Assembly (NCBI RefSeq): GCF_041154485.1
Contig: NZ_AP028670.1
Span: 992,001 to 1,056,000 of the forward strand
Source: Variovorax sp. V93
GTDB taxonomy: Bacteria; Pseudomonadota; Gammaproteobacteria; Burkholderiales; Burkholderiaceae_C
Reading direction: 5' to 3'
DNA: 64,000 bases
Of this stretch, positions 63,549-64,000 are shown in pieces. The translations under genes and the position numbers were made by a program. The notes beneath the pieces are model-generated. The model was not told where the DNA came from, ran no database searches, and worked only from the letters and a program-made list of their open reading frames with translations. The number at the start of each line of letters is the position of its first letter. The stretch's first letter is position 1.

Positions 63549-64000
63549 CTATCGGCTGGCCGCCTCGTCGATGAGCTTCGCGACCACCTCGGGCCTGGAC
63601 GTCATCACGACGTGCGAGGCGCCCTTGACCACCACCGTCTTCACCGACCTGGCACGCTCTGCCATGAAGGCCTGCGCCGCGGGCGGAATGTTCTTGTCGG
63701 CGTCGCCATAGACGAACCACGAGGGCACCGTCTTCCACGCGGGTGCGCCCGCGGGCTCGCCGAGCGCCGACTCGGCGATGGGGCGCTGGGTCGCGGCCAT
63801 CAGGCGCGCGGCCGCAGCCGGAACGTCGGCGGCGAACTGGTCGTGGAACCTGTTCTTCAGGATGTACAGGTCCTTGCCGCCGTCGGCGAGTGCGACCGGC
63901 GGTGCCAGCGCAGGTCCGAGCGTGCTGCCGGGGAACTTGCCGGCGAGATCGGCTGCCGACTCGCCGGCTTCAGGCGCGAAGGCAGCGACGAAGACAAGTG
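63549..64000 (-). CDS. Alpha/beta hydrolase, N-terminal part outside window
   Basis: The frame is open from the right window edge to a stop at 63549 (about 150 residues visible). The end has SWFVYGDADKNIPPAAQAFMAERA (acid residue) and VKGASHVVMTSRPEVVAKLI (catalytic His), the pattern of salicylate-esterase-like hydrolases. The nucleophile part lies beyond the window. A start at 63800 would cut the domain and is not believable. Confidence 0.8.
   Translation of the reverse strand, partial: LVFVAAFAPEAGESAADLAGKFPGSTLGPALAPPVALADGGKDLYILKNRFHDQFAADVPAAAARLMAATQRPIAESALGEPAGAPAWKTVPSWFVYGDADKNIPPAAQAFMAERARSVKTVVVKGASHVVMTSRPEVVAKLIDEAASR

Noticed and set aside
1..64000. CRISPR array, tRNA, rRNA, prophage or IS element
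   Set aside because: No regularly spaced short repeats, cloverleaf, rRNA motifs, transposase or phage structural genes were found by reading both strands.

Overview
This is a high-GC Gram-negative chromosome window, most likely from a Comamonadaceae member of the Variovorax/Acidovorax type. The reasons are six tripartite-tricarboxylate (Bug/TctC) solute receptors, each tied to a LysR or IclR regulator and a small catabolic cluster, dense overlapping operons, and the codon use. No rRNA, tRNA, transposase, integrase or CRISPR array was seen.

Layout. (1) 1-15146: a complete hydroquinone/hydroxyquinol module. It runs from LysR regulators and a carboxylesterase to two-subunit hydroquinone 1,2-dioxygenase, 4-hydroxymuconic-semialdehyde dehydrogenase, a Bug receptor, maleylacetate reductase, a five-gene branched-chain-type ABC importer and hydroxyquinol 1,2-dioxygenase. 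Both ring-cleavage routes meet at maleylacetate, which is reduced to 3-oxoadipate. (2) About 15150-23850: a lower-GC accessory island of short, mostly uncharacterised genes. They include SMI1/KNR4-like, DUF2625, DUF4304-like, PD-(D/E)XK nuclease-like, zinc-ribbon and HExxH proteins. Nearly every gene is preceded by a copy of a dispersed repeat with core GGCTACAGTCGGCCA. The genes point right up to about 22.0 kb and left afterwards, and the repeats turn with them. (3) 23954-28049: an AhpD-like protein, a cupin gene with an apparently frameshifted start, and a LysR regulator divergent from a hydroxylaminobenzoate-lyase-like gene plus nitroreductase and HD-domain genes, which looks like a nitrobenzoate module. 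(4) 28088-29412: island remnants, namely a truncated VOC gene and two unknown genes. (5) 29466-33618: gluconate uptake and phosphorylation (LacI-type regulator, GntP permease, FGGY kinase) with three palindromic operators; an AraC regulator follows. (6) 34678-58902: a mosaic of Bug-associated catabolic clusters. Two share an unusual trio: an alpha/beta-hydrolase-fold protein with Ala at the nucleophile position, a carboxymuconolactone-decarboxylase-family protein and a LigI-like amidohydrolase. Others carry enoyl-CoA hydratase, NDP-forming acyl-CoA synthetase, MmgE/PrpD, CaiB-type CoA transferase and acyl-CoA dehydrogenase. A tannase-family lipoprotein and a Crp/Fnr regulator sit between them. 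(7) 59064-64000: a multi-PAS diguanylate cyclase, an exported epoxide hydrolase and the end of another alpha/beta hydrolase.

The most unusual item is the repeat-plus-ORF array. In seven of nine repeat/gene pairs the repeat is in the same reading phase as the downstream start codon and encodes a common peptide close to GPFAPTxRPATVG(H/Q). All functions come from reading motifs; no database search was run.
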